A DNA stretch of 21,759 nucleotides from Pseudomonadota bacterium (GTDB lineage Bacteria; Pseudomonadota; Alphaproteobacteria; Rhizobiales; Xanthobacteraceae), in assembly GCA_023386635.1 (NCBI GenBank), contig JAEWJH010000058.1, positions 1-21,759 on the forward strand, given 5' to 3'. How positions within the stretch are numbered: the first letter of the stretch is position 1; each line of letters begins with the position of its first letter. The position numbers and the translations under genes are program-made. The notes beneath the pieces were generated by a model, which saw only the letters and a program-made list of their open reading frames with translations, was not told the origin of the DNA and did not search any database. Positions 7,961 to 15,613 of this stretch are shown one piece after another.

Positions 7961-8752
7961 CTATTCCGCCGCCAGTGCCTGCTGCTCCATGAACGGCACC
8001 ACCTCGGTCGGAGCGTCGGCGCGCGCGATCACCACATGGTTCGGCGGCACCTCGACCCAATCGGCGATGTTGTTGTCCAGCGGCTCGGAGACGACCAGCA
8101 CACTGGTGGCGGTCGCGCGGTAATAGAGCGTGTTCGCATCGTCGTTCACCGCGAACCGGAACGCATAGAGATCGCGGCCATTGGCCAGCGCGGCCGTGAA
8201 CCGGAATTTGTCGGCCGCCCCGTTGCGCGAGACCAGTTGCCCGATCGCGGTCATGGCGCGCGCGGTCGCGCCGACGGGGTCTTCGCTCACGCCCTGCCCC
8301 AGCATCGCCAGAAAGATGGCCTCTGAATCCGTCGTGCCGGTGCGCGACGGATAGAGCATGTCCGGGATGAGCTCTTCCACGTGCCGGCGCAGCCCGCTCC
8401 AGTTGCCGATGAATCCATTGTGCATGAACATCCACGGCCCGCAGGCGAAGGGATGGCAGTTCTGCCGCGTCACCGGCGTGCCGGTCGCGGCGCGCACATG
8501 CGCGAAAAACAGATGCGAGCGAATATGCCGGCACAGATACCGCAGGTTCTCGTCCGACCACGCCGGGCGAAGTTCGCGGTAAAGTCCGGGCTCCGGGTGG
8601 TCGCCGTACCAGCCGAGGCCGAAGCCGTCGCCGTTCGTGCTCGCGGTGGACTGCAACGCGTGCAGGCTTTGCGAGATGAGCGAGTGCTCCGGTTCGGTGA
8701 CGTAATGTTCGAGTGCGATCGTATCGCCGCGATAAGCGATCCAGCGGCACAT
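7961..8752 (-). CDS. Class II glutamine amidotransferase, EgtC/YafJ-like
   Basis: This is a 263-residue stand-alone N-terminal-nucleophile glutaminase domain (GATase_4 family). The ATG at 8752 was chosen because it places Cys2 (MCRWIAYRG) as the exposed nucleophile after Met removal, as the mechanism requires. AAGGA lies about 9 bases upstream. A longer in-frame start at 8848 would bury the cysteine. Other family motifs are NGDGFGLGWYG, FFAHVRAATG, MFMHNGFIGNW and TTDSEAIFLA. Relatives include EgtC, which hydrolyses a gamma-glutamyl bond in ergothioneine synthesis, and E. coli YafJ, of unknown role. No EgtB or EgtD is nearby, so the ergothioneine role is not supported by context. The gene converges on the NAGGN amidotransferase gene with 19 bases between stop codons. 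Confidence 0.85.
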   Translation of the reverse strand: MCRWIAYRGDTIALEHYVTEPEHSLISQSLHALQSTASTNGDGFGLGWYGDHPEPGLYRELRPAWSDENLRYLCRHIRSHLFFAHVRAATGTPVTRQNCHPFACGPWMFMHNGFIGNWSGLRRHVEELIPDMLYPSRTGTTDSEAIFLAMLGQGVSEDPVGATARAMTAIGQLVSRNGAADKFRFTAALANGRDLYAFRFAVNDDANTLYYRATATSVLVVSEPLDNNIADWVEVPPNHVVIARADAPTEVVPFMEQQALAAE

Positions 8753-8885
8753 CGGCGCAATCCTTGTTCCAGCCGGGGACGGCCAGGAGGCGGCCATGTC
8801 CCGCAAATCGATCCGAAGTCGGCGACAATCATGGTTGTTTTCAGGCAATCGCCCGTCAACAGCGCAAGCCGCCGCGCGACAAAAA

Positions 8886-8907
8886 CCGGGCGGGAAAACC
8901 CGCCCGG
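8886..8907 (-). terminator. Intrinsic terminator of the L,D-transpeptidase gene
   Basis: A perfect 9-bp GC stem (CCGGGCGGG, 8886-8894, with CCCGCCCGG, 8899-8907) closes a 4-base AAAA loop. Read on the minus strand, it is followed directly by five T (8881-8885). It lies about 42 bases beyond the stop codon at 8949, the expected place for rho-independent termination of that gene. Confidence 0.85.
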
Positions 8908-8948
8908 ACCTCCGTCACCTGGAACAACGCATTAATCGGGAACTGGTT

Positions 8949-9587
8949 TCAGCGCCAGCCGCGGGGATGGCGCCCCCAAGAGCGCCAGCCGTCATTATCC
9001 TCGTAGACCACCCGCGGCTCCTGCCAGCGCGGCCGCGGCCGACGGGTGGAGAGACTCATATCGTCGTCCTGCCAGGCGTTTTGATAGGAGCGCGTGGCAT
9101 AGGACCGGCTGGCGGCGCGGCCATAACGCTGTACCGGGGCCCGCTGGCGCGCCATCAGGCTGTCGCCCGAGACGACGATCGTGGTGTTGCCGGCGCCGGC
9201 GCTGCGCACCAGCGAGAACAAGGTCGCGGCATTTTGCGGGTGCAGCCGGACGCAGCCGTGCGAGGCCGGCCCGCCGAGCTTCGAAATCTCGTAGCTGCCG
9301 TGGATCGCGTAGCCGCGATGGAAGAAGATCGAATACGGCATCGGCGAGTCGTAATACTTCCGCGAGAACCACATCCGCTCGAGCCGCTGCGGCGCGAAGG
9401 TACCGGTCGGGGTGCTGAAGCTCGCACGGCCGGTCGACACGGCCCAGTGATACTGCGGCACGCCGTTGACGATCACCGTCATCCGCTGTTGCGTCTTGTC
9501 GACCTGGATGAGAACGCGCGCCTGCGCGTCCCACGCCGCGCCCACCATCGCGAGCAGCAGCGCCAATCCTGCGAATGCATATCGCAC
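8949..9587 (-). CDS. Secreted L,D-transpeptidase (YkuD / ErfK-YbiS family)
   Basis: This periplasmic enzyme links or modifies peptidoglycan stem peptides through 3-3 or protein cross-links. Of 212 residues, 1-23 form a signal peptide (basic start, hydrophobic LALLLAMVGAA core, AQA before the likely cleavage point). The YkuD domain spans about 25-145, with catalytic HGS (His96) and SHGCVRL, where Cys112 is the nucleophile. The tail from about 150 is rich in Arg, Ser and Trp (ending RHPRGWR) and of unknown role, perhaps binding anionic wall or membrane. The start codon is GTG (minus-strand 9587-9585), with AGGGGG about 10 bases upstream; no ATG would preserve the signal peptide. It is monocistronic: divergent from the ThDP enzyme gene and closed by a terminator. 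Confidence 0.93.
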   Translation of the reverse strand: MRYAFAGLALLLAMVGAAWDAQARVLIQVDKTQQRMTVIVNGVPQYHWAVSTGRASFSTPTGTFAPQRLERMWFSRKYYDSPMPYSIFFHRGYAIHGSYEISKLGGPASHGCVRLHPQNAATLFSLVRSAGAGNTTIVVSGDSLMARQRAPVQRYGRAASRSYATRSYQNAWQDDDMSLSTRRPRPRWQEPRVVYEDNDGWRSWGRHPRGWR

Positions 9588-9672
9588 GGCCCAACCCCCT
9601 CAAATTCAAGTCGAATGCGATGGTGGCATGCAAGCTTAACGCTCGCAATCCGGCACAAAATTTGATTCAACT

Positions 9673-9701
9673 TTTAGCATTCACGGTGGAATTGCTATAG
9701 T
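9673..9701 (+). promoter_or_regulatory. Candidate sigma70-type promoter of the ThDP enzyme gene
   Basis: TATAGT at 9696-9701 matches 5 of 6 bases of the -10 consensus. A weak -35 (TTTAGC, 9673-9678, 3 of 6) lies 17 bases upstream. The stretch is markedly AT-rich for this window and sits 60 bases before the start codon. Confidence 0.45.
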
Positions 9702-9761
9702 CCCGCTTCGTGCACCACAGTGCTTTCCGCTGCCCTGCCGTCCTGCAATCCCGGAGAGATC

Positions 9762-11453
9762 ATGAGCACCGAGATCAACGCCGAAGCCTTTCTGCGGCGC
9801 CTTGCCGAACGCGGCGTTGATTATCTGTTCGCCAATGCCGGGACCGATTTCGCGTCGATCGTCGAAGCCATCGCCCGCAACAACGGCCAGGTGCGCTATC
9901 CGCGCGCCATCACGGTGCCGCACGAGAATGTCGCCATGGCCATGGCGCATGGTTACTACCGCACGTGCGGCAAGCCCGCCGCGGTGATGGTGCACGTCAA
10001 TGTCGGCACCGCCAATGCGATGTGCGGACTGATGAACGCGCAACGCGACAATATCCCGGTGTTCCTCGCCGCCGGCCGCACCCCGCTCACCGAGACCGGC
10101 AGCGTCGCGTCGCGCAACCGCTCGATCCACTGGGGCCAGGAAATGTTCGACCAGGGCGCCATGGTGCGCGAACTGGTGAAGTGGGATTACGAACTGCGCA
10201 GCCGCCAGCCGGTCGACACCATCGTCGATCGCGCGCTCGACATCGCCATGACCGAGCCGCGTGGGCCGATCTATCTCACGCTCCCCCGCGAAACGCTGGG
10301 AGAGCCCGCTGTGGGCGGGCAGCGCCCGGAGCGCGCGCTGGGCGTCCCGCCGGTGGTGGCGTCGGACGCCGTGATCGGCGAAGCGGCGCGCATGATCGCG
10401 CAGGCCGAATTCCCGCTGATCATCACCTCGGCATCCGGCCGCTATCCCGGCGCGGTCGAAGCGCTGGCGCGGCTCGCCAGCCGATTTGCGCTGCCGGTGG
10501 TGCAGAACGAGACCCGCGATCTCAATCTGCCGACCGATCATCCGATGCATGTCGGCTTCGAGTCGTCCAGGTGGCTCCCGAAGGCCGACGTGATCCTCGT
10601 CATCGAATCGGTCGTCCCGTGGATGCCGAAGAACGTGCAGCCGAAACCCGGCGCCAAGATCATCCGGATGTCGAGCGATCCGCTCGCCGTGCGCTATCCG
10701 TTCCGCGACATGGATGCCGATCTGCTGATCGGCGGGGATGTCGTCGCGGCGCTGGTGGCGCTGAAAGACGCACTCGCCGAAGAGTGCAAGTCACAAACCG
10801 CTGTTATCGAACGCCGGCGTCAGGACGCCGAAAAGGCGCATGCGACGCTCGCGGAGCAGCGCGCCGCGCTGCTTGAAAAGGCGCGCACAGGCTCGCCGAT
10901 CCATCCGGCCTGGGTCGATCATTGCGTCAACGAACGCAAGGCCAAGGACGCGATCGTCATCAGCGAACTGGGTCTCGCTCCGACCAATCTCGATCTGACC
11001 GCGCCCGGCAGCTATATGGGCAACCTGATGTCGGGCGGGCTCGGCTTCGGCCTCGGCGCGGCGCTCGGCGCCAAGCTCGCGGCACCGGAGCGCGAAGTGA
11101 TCACCTCGGTCGGCGACGGCTCCTACATGTTCGGCAATCCGCTGCCGTTCCACTACGTGGCGCAGGCGGAGAACCTGCCGGTGCTGACCATCATCAACAA
11201 CAATCAGTCGTGGCACGCGGTGCGCCGTGCGACGCTCGACATCTATCCGGATGGTCATGCGGCGAAGGCGAATATCATGCCGCTGACGGAGCTCAAGCCC
11301 TCCCCCGCCTTCGAGAAAACGATCGAGGCGTGCGGCGGCTACGGCGAAGCGGTGAGCGACCCCCAAAAGCTGCCGGCGGCGCTCGACCGCGCCTTCGACA
11401 AGGTGCGCAGCGGCACGCCGGCGTTGCTTAACGTGATTTCGCGGACGCGCTGA
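9762..11453 (+). CDS. Thiamine diphosphate-requiring enzyme, acetolactate synthase-like
   Basis: This is a 563-residue ThDP enzyme with the three-domain layout of acetolactate synthase, benzoylformate decarboxylase and related enzymes. The N-terminal Pyr domain carries the cofactor-activating Glu55 in VPHENVAMAMAHGY. The C-terminal PP domain carries the GDG...NN motif: G451-D452-G453 and N479-N481 (INNNQSW). It is not ordinary IlvB: key surrounding residues differ, and no regulatory small subunit (ilvN) follows. It resembles the broad group annotated only as thiamine pyrophosphate-requiring protein in rhizobia-like bacteria; the substrate, probably a 2-oxo acid, is unknown. GGAGAG at 9753-9758 supports the ATG at 9762. 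The gene stands alone, convergent with the E2 gene, with a repeat element between them. Confidence 0.88.
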   Translation: MSTEINAEAFLRRLAERGVDYLFANAGTDFASIVEAIARNNGQVRYPRAITVPHENVAMAMAHGYYRTCGKPAAVMVHVNVGTANAMCGLMNAQRDNIPVFLAAGRTPLTETGSVASRNRSIHWGQEMFDQGAMVRELVKWDYELRSRQPVDTIVDRALDIAMTEPRGPIYLTLPRETLGEPAVGGQRPERALGVPPVVASDAVIGEAARMIAQAEFPLIITSASGRYPGAVEALARLASRFALPVVQNETRDLNLPTDHPMHVGFESSRWLPKADVILVIESVVPWMPKNVQPKPGAKIIRMSSDPLAVRYPFRDMDADLLIGGDVVAALVALKDALAEECKSQTAVIERRRQDAEKAHATLAEQRAALLEKARTGSPIHPAWVDHCVNERKAKDAIVISELGLAPTNLDLTAPGSYMGNLMSGGLGFGLGAALGAKLAAPEREVITSVGDGSYMFGNPLPFHYVAQAENLPVLTIINNNQSWHAVRRATLDIYPDGHAAKANIMPLTELKPSPAFEKTIEACGGYGEAVSDPQKLPAALDRAFDKVRSGTPALLNVISRTR

Positions 11454-11463
11454 TCGCGTTCCG

Positions 11464-11589
11464 CCTCATCCTGAGGAGGCCGCGCAGCGGCCGTCTCGAA
11501 AGATGCGGTGGCCACAGTCCCACTCGCCTCATGGTTCGAGACGCCCCGCCTTCGCGCTATGCGCTACGGCGCGGCTCCTCACCATAAGG
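11464..11589. repeat. Interspersed repeat element, copy A (about 126 bp)
   Basis: The element starts with CCTCATCCTGAGG (itself a small palindrome) and ends with CCTCACCATAAGG. Inside, CGTCTCGAA near 11492 and TTCGAGACG near 11534 are inverted. The same outline recurs at 21439-21570. It fills the space between two convergent genes and has no coding potential. Confidence 0.8.
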
Positions 11590-11596
11590 CTTTCCC

Positions 11597-12940
11597 TCAC
11601 ACCAAAAACAGGATCGGCGTTTCGACGATCGCCTTGAACTGCTGCAGCAGCTTGGCGCCGACCGCGCCGTCCAGCACGCGATGATCGCACGACAGCGTCA
11701 CCGTCATCTGCGTGGTGAAACGAACGCTGCCATCCTCGGCCTCGACCGGCGCGCGACGGGACGCACCGACCGCGAGAATGGTCGCATGCGGCGGATTGAT
11801 CACCGCGGCGAACTCGCGCACGCCATACATGCCGAGATTTGAGATCGCGCTCGATCCGCCCTGATAGTCATTCGGAGCGAGCTTGCGCGCCCGCGCGCGC
11901 TCGGCGAAATCGCGCATCTCGGCGGAGACGGTGCTCACGGTTTTCCCCTGCACGTCACGCAGAACCGGCGTGATGACGCCTTCATCGAGCGCCACGGCGA
12001 CGCCGATATCGGCACGGCTGAACCGCAGGATGCGATCCTGCGCCCACACCGCGTTGGCCTGCGCCACGCGCATGAGCGCCACCGCCCACGCCTTGATGAT
12101 GAAGTCGTTGAGCGACAGCTTCGCCTCATCGCCGAGCGCCGCATTGACCTCCTGCCGCACGGCCGTGAGCCGCGCGATGTCGAGATCGGTGGTGAGATAA
12201 AAATGCGGGACCTGCTGTTTCGATTCGACCAGGCGGCGCGCGATGATCGCCCGCATCCCCTCGACCGGCACCTCCTCGTGCGGCACGTCGGCATAAAGCG
12301 CCGCGACCTGCGCCGCGCTCGGGCCGGACGACACCATCGCACCGCCAACAGACGGCGCCGCCTGTTCGACGTCGCGCGCGACGATGCGCCCATGCGGACC
12401 GGAGCCGCTGATGCGTGTCAGGTCGATGCCGCGTTCGCCGGCGAGACGCCGCGCCAGCGGTGTGATCGAGACGCCGCCGATCTGCGCTGGCCCAAAATTC
12501 CGCTCCGGCGTCATCACCGCGTTGAACGGATCGCGCTGCGCGAACGGAACGGTGGCGCGCTGTGACGAGGCGCGCGGCGACTGATAGGACCGCGCGGCTG
12601 GAGCCGGAGCAGGCTTGACCGGAGCCGCGACGGGCGCCGGAGTAGCAGGCTGCGCCGCTTTCGTCGGTGCCGCAGCGGGTGCCGGTGCCGCGGCGTCGCC
12701 CGCGCCGCCGATCACGGCCACCACCGCGCCGACCTTCGCGACCTCGCCGACCTGCACATTGATCGCCGACAATTTTCCGGCGACCGTCGACGGCACCTCC
12801 ATCGAGGTCTTGTCGGTTTCGATCTCGAACAGGTTATCGCCAGGCTTCACGTCGTCGCCGGCCGACTTGAACCATTTGGTGATCTTGCCCTCGGCGACCG
12901 TCTCGCCGAGTTGCGGCATCAGAACGTCCACGTTCGTCAT
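11597..12940 (-). CDS. Dihydrolipoamide acyltransferase (E2) of a 2-oxoacid/acetoin dehydrogenase-type complex
   Basis: E2 forms the core of the complex and moves the acyl group from E1 via lipoyl-lysine to CoA. In the 447-residue protein the lipoyl domain is at 1-80, with attachment Lys44 in IETDKTSMEVP. A Pro/Ala linker covers about 83-118. The peripheral-subunit-binding domain is about 158-192 (ITPLARRLAGERGIDL...GSGPHGRIVARDV). The catalytic domain runs from about 222 to the end, with His420 and Asp424 in DHRVLDG. The start is preceded by AGGAAGAGG. This is the last gene of the cluster, with one lipoyl domain as in AcoC-like proteins. It is separated from the aldehyde dehydrogenase gene by a palindrome doublet. 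No E3 (dihydrolipoamide dehydrogenase) is encoded here, so a shared E3 must serve. PDH E2 is the alternative identity. Confidence 0.93.
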   Translation of the reverse strand: MTNVDVLMPQLGETVAEGKITKWFKSAGDDVKPGDNLFEIETDKTSMEVPSTVAGKLSAINVQVGEVAKVGAVVAVIGGAGDAAAPAPAAAPTKAAQPATPAPVAAPVKPAPAPAARSYQSPRASSQRATVPFAQRDPFNAVMTPERNFGPAQIGGVSITPLARRLAGERGIDLTRISGSGPHGRIVARDVEQAAPSVGGAMVSSGPSAAQVAALYADVPHEEVPVEGMRAIIARRLVESKQQVPHFYLTTDLDIARLTAVRQEVNAALGDEAKLSLNDFIIKAWAVALMRVAQANAVWAQDRILRFSRADIGVAVALDEGVITPVLRDVQGKTVSTVSAEMRDFAERARARKLAPNDYQGGSSAISNLGMYGVREFAAVINPPHATILAVGASRRAPVEAEDGSVRFTTQMTVTLSCDHRVLDGAVGAKLLQQFKAIVETPILFLV

Positions 12941-12950
12941 CCTCTTCCTG

Positions 12951-13052
12951 TCATCACCGGGCCGGCGCAGCGCGCGAAGTCCCGGTGATCCCGATCATTA
13001 CGCCCTGCATTGCCCCCTACGCGGGGTGGCCGGGACAAGCCCGGCCATGACA
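12951..13052. repeat. BIME-like palindrome doublet 1, between the E2 and aldehyde dehydrogenase genes
   Basis: Two inverted repeats: ATCACCGGG (12953-12961) with CCCGGTGAT (12981-12989), whose loop is enlarged to 19 bases; and TGGCCGGG (13027-13034) with CCCGGCCA (13040-13047), with a 5-base ACAAG loop. Together they are the reverse-complement layout of the doublet at 21600-21688. Confidence 0.75.
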
Positions 13053-13063
13053 ACAGCGGGAAA

Positions 13064-14515
13064 TCACCACGTCATCGAGACATATTGCGTCTCGAGAAAC
13101 TCCTTCATGCCTTCCGCCGCGCCTTCACGGCCGAGGCCCGATTGCTTGGTGCCGCCGAACGGCGCCGCCGGGTCCGAGACGAGACCGCGGTTGAGACCGA
13201 TCATGCCGAAATCGAGTTTCTCCGACACACGCAGGCCGCGGCTCATATCCCTGGTGTAGAGATACGCGACGAGGCCATACTCGGTGTCGTTGGCGCGCTT
13301 GATCACTTCCTCTTCGGTCTTGAAGGTCTGGATCGACGCGACCGGGCCGAAGATTTCCTCGTTCAGCATCATGGCATTGTCCGGCACGTTGCTGAGCACC
13401 GTCGCCGGATAGAAGTAGCCGATGCCGTCCGGCTTCTTGCCGCCGGTGAGCACCTTGGCGCCCTTCGACACCGCGTCCTCGACCAGTTCGATCACTTTGT
13501 CGCGGCCTTCCGCATTGACCAGCGGGCCGACCGCCACGCCATCGTCGAGGCCGTTGCCCATCTTCAGGCCGGCCATCTTCGCGGTGAGCTTCTTGGCGAA
13601 TTCGTGGTGCACCTTTTCATGCACATAGAAACGGTTCGCCGCCGTGCAGGCCTCGCCCATATTGCGCATCTTGGCGATCATCGCGCCTTCGATCGCGGCA
13701 TCGATGTCGGCATCATCGAGCACGATGAACGGCGCATTGCCGCCCAACTCCATCGCCGGCTTGACGATGTTGTCGGCCGCTTCATGCAGCAGCTTGCGGC
13801 CGACCTCGGTCGAGCCGGTGAACGACACGACGCGCACGCGCATGTCGTGCAGCATGGCGGACACGACCTTGCCGGACGAGCGCGACGGGATGACGTTCAC
13901 GACGCCCGGCGGCACGCCCGCTTCCTGCAGGATCGGCATCAGCGCGAGCATGGTCAGCGGCGTGTCGGAGGCGGGCTTGAGCACCACCGGGCAGCCGGCG
14001 GCGAGCGCCGGGCCGATCTTGCGCGTGGCCATCGCCGCCGGGAAATTCCACGGCGTCACCAGCACGGCGATGCCGGCCGGCTTGTGCTGCACGAAGATGC
14101 GCGCGCCCGAGGCCGGCGCGGTCGACACCTGGCCGAGATTGCGCACGGCTTCCTCGGCGTACCAGCGGAAGAACTCGGCCGCATAGGCGACTTCGCCGCG
14201 CGAGTCCGACAGCGCCTTGCCGTTCTCCAGCGTGATCAGCTTGGCGAGCCGCTCGGCGTCGCGCATGGTCAGTTCGTAGGCCTTGCGCAGGATTTCCGCG
14301 CGCTCGCGCGGTTTCTTCGCTGCCCACGGCCCGAATGCCGCCTGCGCCGCGTCGAGCGCCGCCTTGGCGTCGTCCACCGTGGCGCTCGCCACCGAGGCGA
14401 TCGTCTTCTCGGTCGCCGGGTCGATCACATCGAACCGCTGACCGTCGGAAGACTTCTTCCATTCGCCGCCGATCCACAGATCGGTCGGCACGTTCGCGAG
14501 CAGGTTGTCGTACAT
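13064..14515 (-). CDS. NAD(P)-dependent aldehyde dehydrogenase, succinate-semialdehyde dehydrogenase (GabD) type
   Basis: The enzyme oxidises an aldehyde to the carboxylate with NAD(P). At 483 residues it is the usual GabD length. Visible are TPWNFPAAM (154-162) in the cofactor-binding domain, SFTGSTEVGR (231-240), the general base Glu256 in MELGGNAPF, and the nucleophile Cys290 in MGEACTAANRF, with the canonical spacing of 34. PFGGTKQSGLGREG near the C terminus is typical of SSADH-like enzymes. The start is supported by AAGGA about 10 bases upstream. It lies between E1-beta and E2 in the cluster, a place where acetoin systems keep an aldehyde dehydrogenase for the aldehyde released by E1. 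The actual substrate may be another omega-semialdehyde. It is flanked on both sides by palindrome doublets. Confidence 0.9.
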   Translation of the reverse strand: MYDNLLANVPTDLWIGGEWKKSSDGQRFDVIDPATEKTIASVASATVDDAKAALDAAQAAFGPWAAKKPRERAEILRKAYELTMRDAERLAKLITLENGKALSDSRGEVAYAAEFFRWYAEEAVRNLGQVSTAPASGARIFVQHKPAGIAVLVTPWNFPAAMATRKIGPALAAGCPVVLKPASDTPLTMLALMPILQEAGVPPGVVNVIPSRSSGKVVSAMLHDMRVRVVSFTGSTEVGRKLLHEAADNIVKPAMELGGNAPFIVLDDADIDAAIEGAMIAKMRNMGEACTAANRFYVHEKVHHEFAKKLTAKMAGLKMGNGLDDGVAVGPLVNAEGRDKVIELVEDAVSKGAKVLTGGKKPDGIGYFYPATVLSNVPDNAMMLNEEIFGPVASIQTFKTEEEVIKRANDTEYGLVAYLYTRDMSRGLRVSEKLDFGMIGLNRGLVSDPAAPFGGTKQSGLGREGAAEGMKEFLETQYVSMTW

Positions 14516-14540
14516 GATATTTGTCCTTCACTCTCGCTTG

Positions 14541-14626
14541 TCATGGCCGGGCTCGTCCCGGCCATCCCGATAAGGAAGGCACCGCGCCCTCCTGAACGGG
14601 GTCGCCGGGACAAGCCCGGCGACGAC
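14541..14626. repeat. BIME-like palindrome doublet 2, between the aldehyde dehydrogenase and E1-beta genes
   Basis: Two hairpins: ATGGCCGGG (14543-14551) with CCCGGCCAT (14557-14565), and GTCGCCGGG (14601-14609) with CCCGGCGAC (14615-14623). Both have 9-bp perfect stems and 5-base loops. It has the same order and orientation as the doublet at 21600-21688, and the opposite orientation to doublet 1. Confidence 0.8.
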
Positions 14627-14631
14627 AGCCA

Positions 14632-15612
14632 TCAGCTATTCAGCGACCGCCGCACCGTTTCGACGATGCGATCCGCCGTCGGCAGCACCATGTCTTCCAG
14701 ATGGTCCGCTGCCGGCAGCGGAATATGCGGCGTGGTGATGCGCACGGGCGGGCCATCGAGATCGTAGAACGCCTCATCGGCGACGATCGAGACGATCTCC
14801 GCGCCCCAGCCGCACAGTCGCGGATTTTCCTCGACCGTGAACAGCCGATGCGTCCGGCCGACCGATCCGAGAATGGTCTGGGTGTCGAGCGGCACCAGCG
14901 AGCGCACGTCGACGACTTCCGCGTCGATGCCGTGTTCGGCCTTCAGCCGTTCCGCCGCTTCCAGCGCGCGCGGCACCATCAGCGCGAGCGCGATGATGGT
15001 GCAGTCGGTGCCGGGCCGCAGAATCTTGGCGGTGCCGAGCGTGTCGACGATCTCGCCGTCCGGCACCTCTCCTTTGATCGGATAGAGCGACTTGTGCTCG
15101 AAGAAGATCACCGGATCGGGATCGCGCACGGCAGCGGCCAGGAGGCCGATCACGTCGCGCGGATTGGACGGCGCCACGACCTTGAGGCCGGGGATCATCA
15201 TGCACCAGTTCTCGACCGACTGGGAGTGCTGCGCGCCGAAGCGCGAGCCGGCGCCGTTGCCGGTGCGAACCACCAGCGGGCACTTGGTCTGCCCGTTGGA
15301 CATATAGCGGCTCTTCGGAAACTCGTTGGCGATGTAGTCGAAGCACACCGCGATGAAGTCCGAGAACATGATCTCGGCGATCGGCTTGAGGCCGGTCATC
15401 GCCGCGCCCATGGCGGCGCCGAGGATCGCCTGTTCCGAGATCGGCGTGTCGCGCACGCGCAACGGGCCGAACTGCTCGTAGAGACCGACGGTCGCCTTGA
15501 AACAGCCGCCGGCCTTGGCGACGTCTTCGCCGAGGAACACCACGTCCTTGTCGCGCGCCATTTCCTGGGCAATGCCCCGGGCTACGGCGTCGCGATAGCT
15601 GATTTCCGCCAT
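14632..15612 (-). CDS. 2-oxoacid/acetoin dehydrogenase E1 component, beta subunit
   Basis: E1-beta pairs with E1-alpha to form the ThDP-dependent decarboxylating or cleaving enzyme of the complex. The 326-residue protein begins MAEISYRDAVARGIAQEM and has the Pyr domain first (FLGEDVAKAGG; DTPISEQAILGAAMGAA) and the transketolase C-terminal domain second (DAEVVDVRSLVPLD). The ATG at 15612 was chosen because GGAGG lies 7 bases upstream, inside the end of the E1-alpha gene, and because only one base separates the two genes, so they are translationally coupled. An in-frame extension to 15711 would lie inside E1-alpha. It belongs to the AcoB/PdhB group; the substrate cannot be fixed from sequence alone. 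Confidence 0.93.
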   Translation of the reverse strand: MAEISYRDAVARGIAQEMARDKDVVFLGEDVAKAGGCFKATVGLYEQFGPLRVRDTPISEQAILGAAMGAAMTGLKPIAEIMFSDFIAVCFDYIANEFPKSRYMSNGQTKCPLVVRTGNGAGSRFGAQHSQSVENWCMMIPGLKVVAPSNPRDVIGLLAAAVRDPDPVIFFEHKSLYPIKGEVPDGEIVDTLGTAKILRPGTDCTIIALALMVPRALEAAERLKAEHGIDAEVVDVRSLVPLDTQTILGSVGRTHRLFTVEENPRLCGWGAEIVSIVADEAFYDLDGPPVRITTPHIPLPAADHLEDMVLPTADRIVETVRRSLNS

Positions 15613-15613
15613 C

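Noticed and set aside
7961..8752. Ergothioneine biosynthesis enzyme EgtC as a firm call
   Set aside because: No EgtB or EgtD is adjacent and the family includes YafJ-like proteins of other function.
13010..14767. 585-residue plus-strand open frame
   Set aside because: It is antisense to the aldehyde dehydrogenase gene and runs through the palindrome doublets; its His/Arg-rich composition has no family resemblance.
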